64,000 bases of DNA, from assembly GCA_016748015.1 (NCBI GenBank), contig JAAOMT010000128.1:2062372-2126371 (forward strand), in the 5' to 3' direction. Below the pieces are notes generated by a model. That model searched no databases. It saw only the letters and a list, made by a program, of their open reading frames with translations, and was not told the DNA's origin. The position numbers and the translations under genes were made by a program. Every line of letters begins with the position of its first letter. Within the stretch, counting starts at the first letter, position 1. Shown piece by piece: positions 63,765 to 64,000 of this stretch. This DNA is from Geosiphon pyriformis (taxonomy: Eukaryota > Glomeromycota > Glomeromycetes > Archaeosporales > Geosiphonaceae).

Positions 63765-64000
63765 ATATAATTAGAATAGTTTTTTGTTTGTTTTTGAAAA
63801 TTTCCCGAGAGGTTTTTTAAAATTTGTTTGTCAAAAAGATTTTAAAGAAAAAAAATTTAAAAAGTCGCAAGTCACCAACAATGGAGGGACAGGACCGGCC
63901 AGAAATTGTGAAAATACTGAGAATTTATATTAGAAATGACAAAAAAACTCGTGGTTTTTTTTTTTTTTTAATTTATATTTATTGTAAAAAGTTTTTGTTT
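63765..64000. other. Window edge, possible 5' part of the membrane-protein gene
   Basis: Short AT-rich stretch with no ORF of note. A GC-richer patch (about 63,865-63,910) could belong to the promoter or first exon of the upstream gene on the minus strand. Confidence 0.3.

Overview
The window looks like nuclear DNA from an arbuscular mycorrhizal fungus (Glomeromycotina) or a close Mucoromycota relative. The evidence is an F-box/LRR protein of the kind hugely expanded in these fungi, a PD-(D/E)XK-kinase Crinkler-like protein, a class 3 lipase-like protein with a Gly in place of the nucleophile Ser, short AT-rich GT-AG introns (about 70-160 bp), very low GC, and abundant (AAT)n and tetranucleotide microsatellites. 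The taxon call is inference from protein style; nothing in the window identifies a species.

Layout. 72-1886: F-box/LRR gene, one intron. About 2,590-13,860 and 18,295-31,380: two very AT-rich blocks (roughly one base in ten is G or C in the lines I counted) with almost no CpG and no intact gene. They share collinear, heavily decayed copies of one long repeat whose copies differ mainly by C/T and G/A transitions, which is a RIP-like or methylation-decay signature. Between them is a gene island (13,860-18,295) with an intact four-exon mitochondrial carrier (closest in style to yeast Ypr011c) followed by a wrecked but recognisable Fanzor gene, the eukaryotic TnpB-like RNA-guided nuclease. The second AT block carries a fresh-looking 268-bp MITE with a perfect 8-bp target duplication. 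32,340-33,763: four-exon class 3 lipase-like gene. 38,471-40,091: seven-exon gene of unknown function.

41.3-47.4 kb: a composite transposon region. Near-identical inverted repeats of about 400 bp (41,622 and 47,361) enclose a decayed transposase with a D-N-A-G-G-Q-N-K-N motif, a second decayed ORF only 10 bp behind it, a 236-bp run of N, and a Crinkler-like PD-(D/E)XK-kinase gene that runs into the N gap. A 541-bp element at 50.84-51.38 kb carries the same terminal motif in the same inverted arrangement.

52,973-53,974 and 62,564-63,764: two genes on the minus strand for Ser/Thr-rich single-pass membrane proteins that share a cytoplasmic motif and look like diverged duplicates. The right half (34-64 kb) is rich in tri- and tetranucleotide arrays, some of which sit inside coding sequence and encode poly-Asn and poly-Ser.

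The genes do not form a pathway. The main biological story is mobile DNA and its decay. Exon models were built by hand from splice-site consensus and reading-frame continuity; no RNA or database evidence was available.
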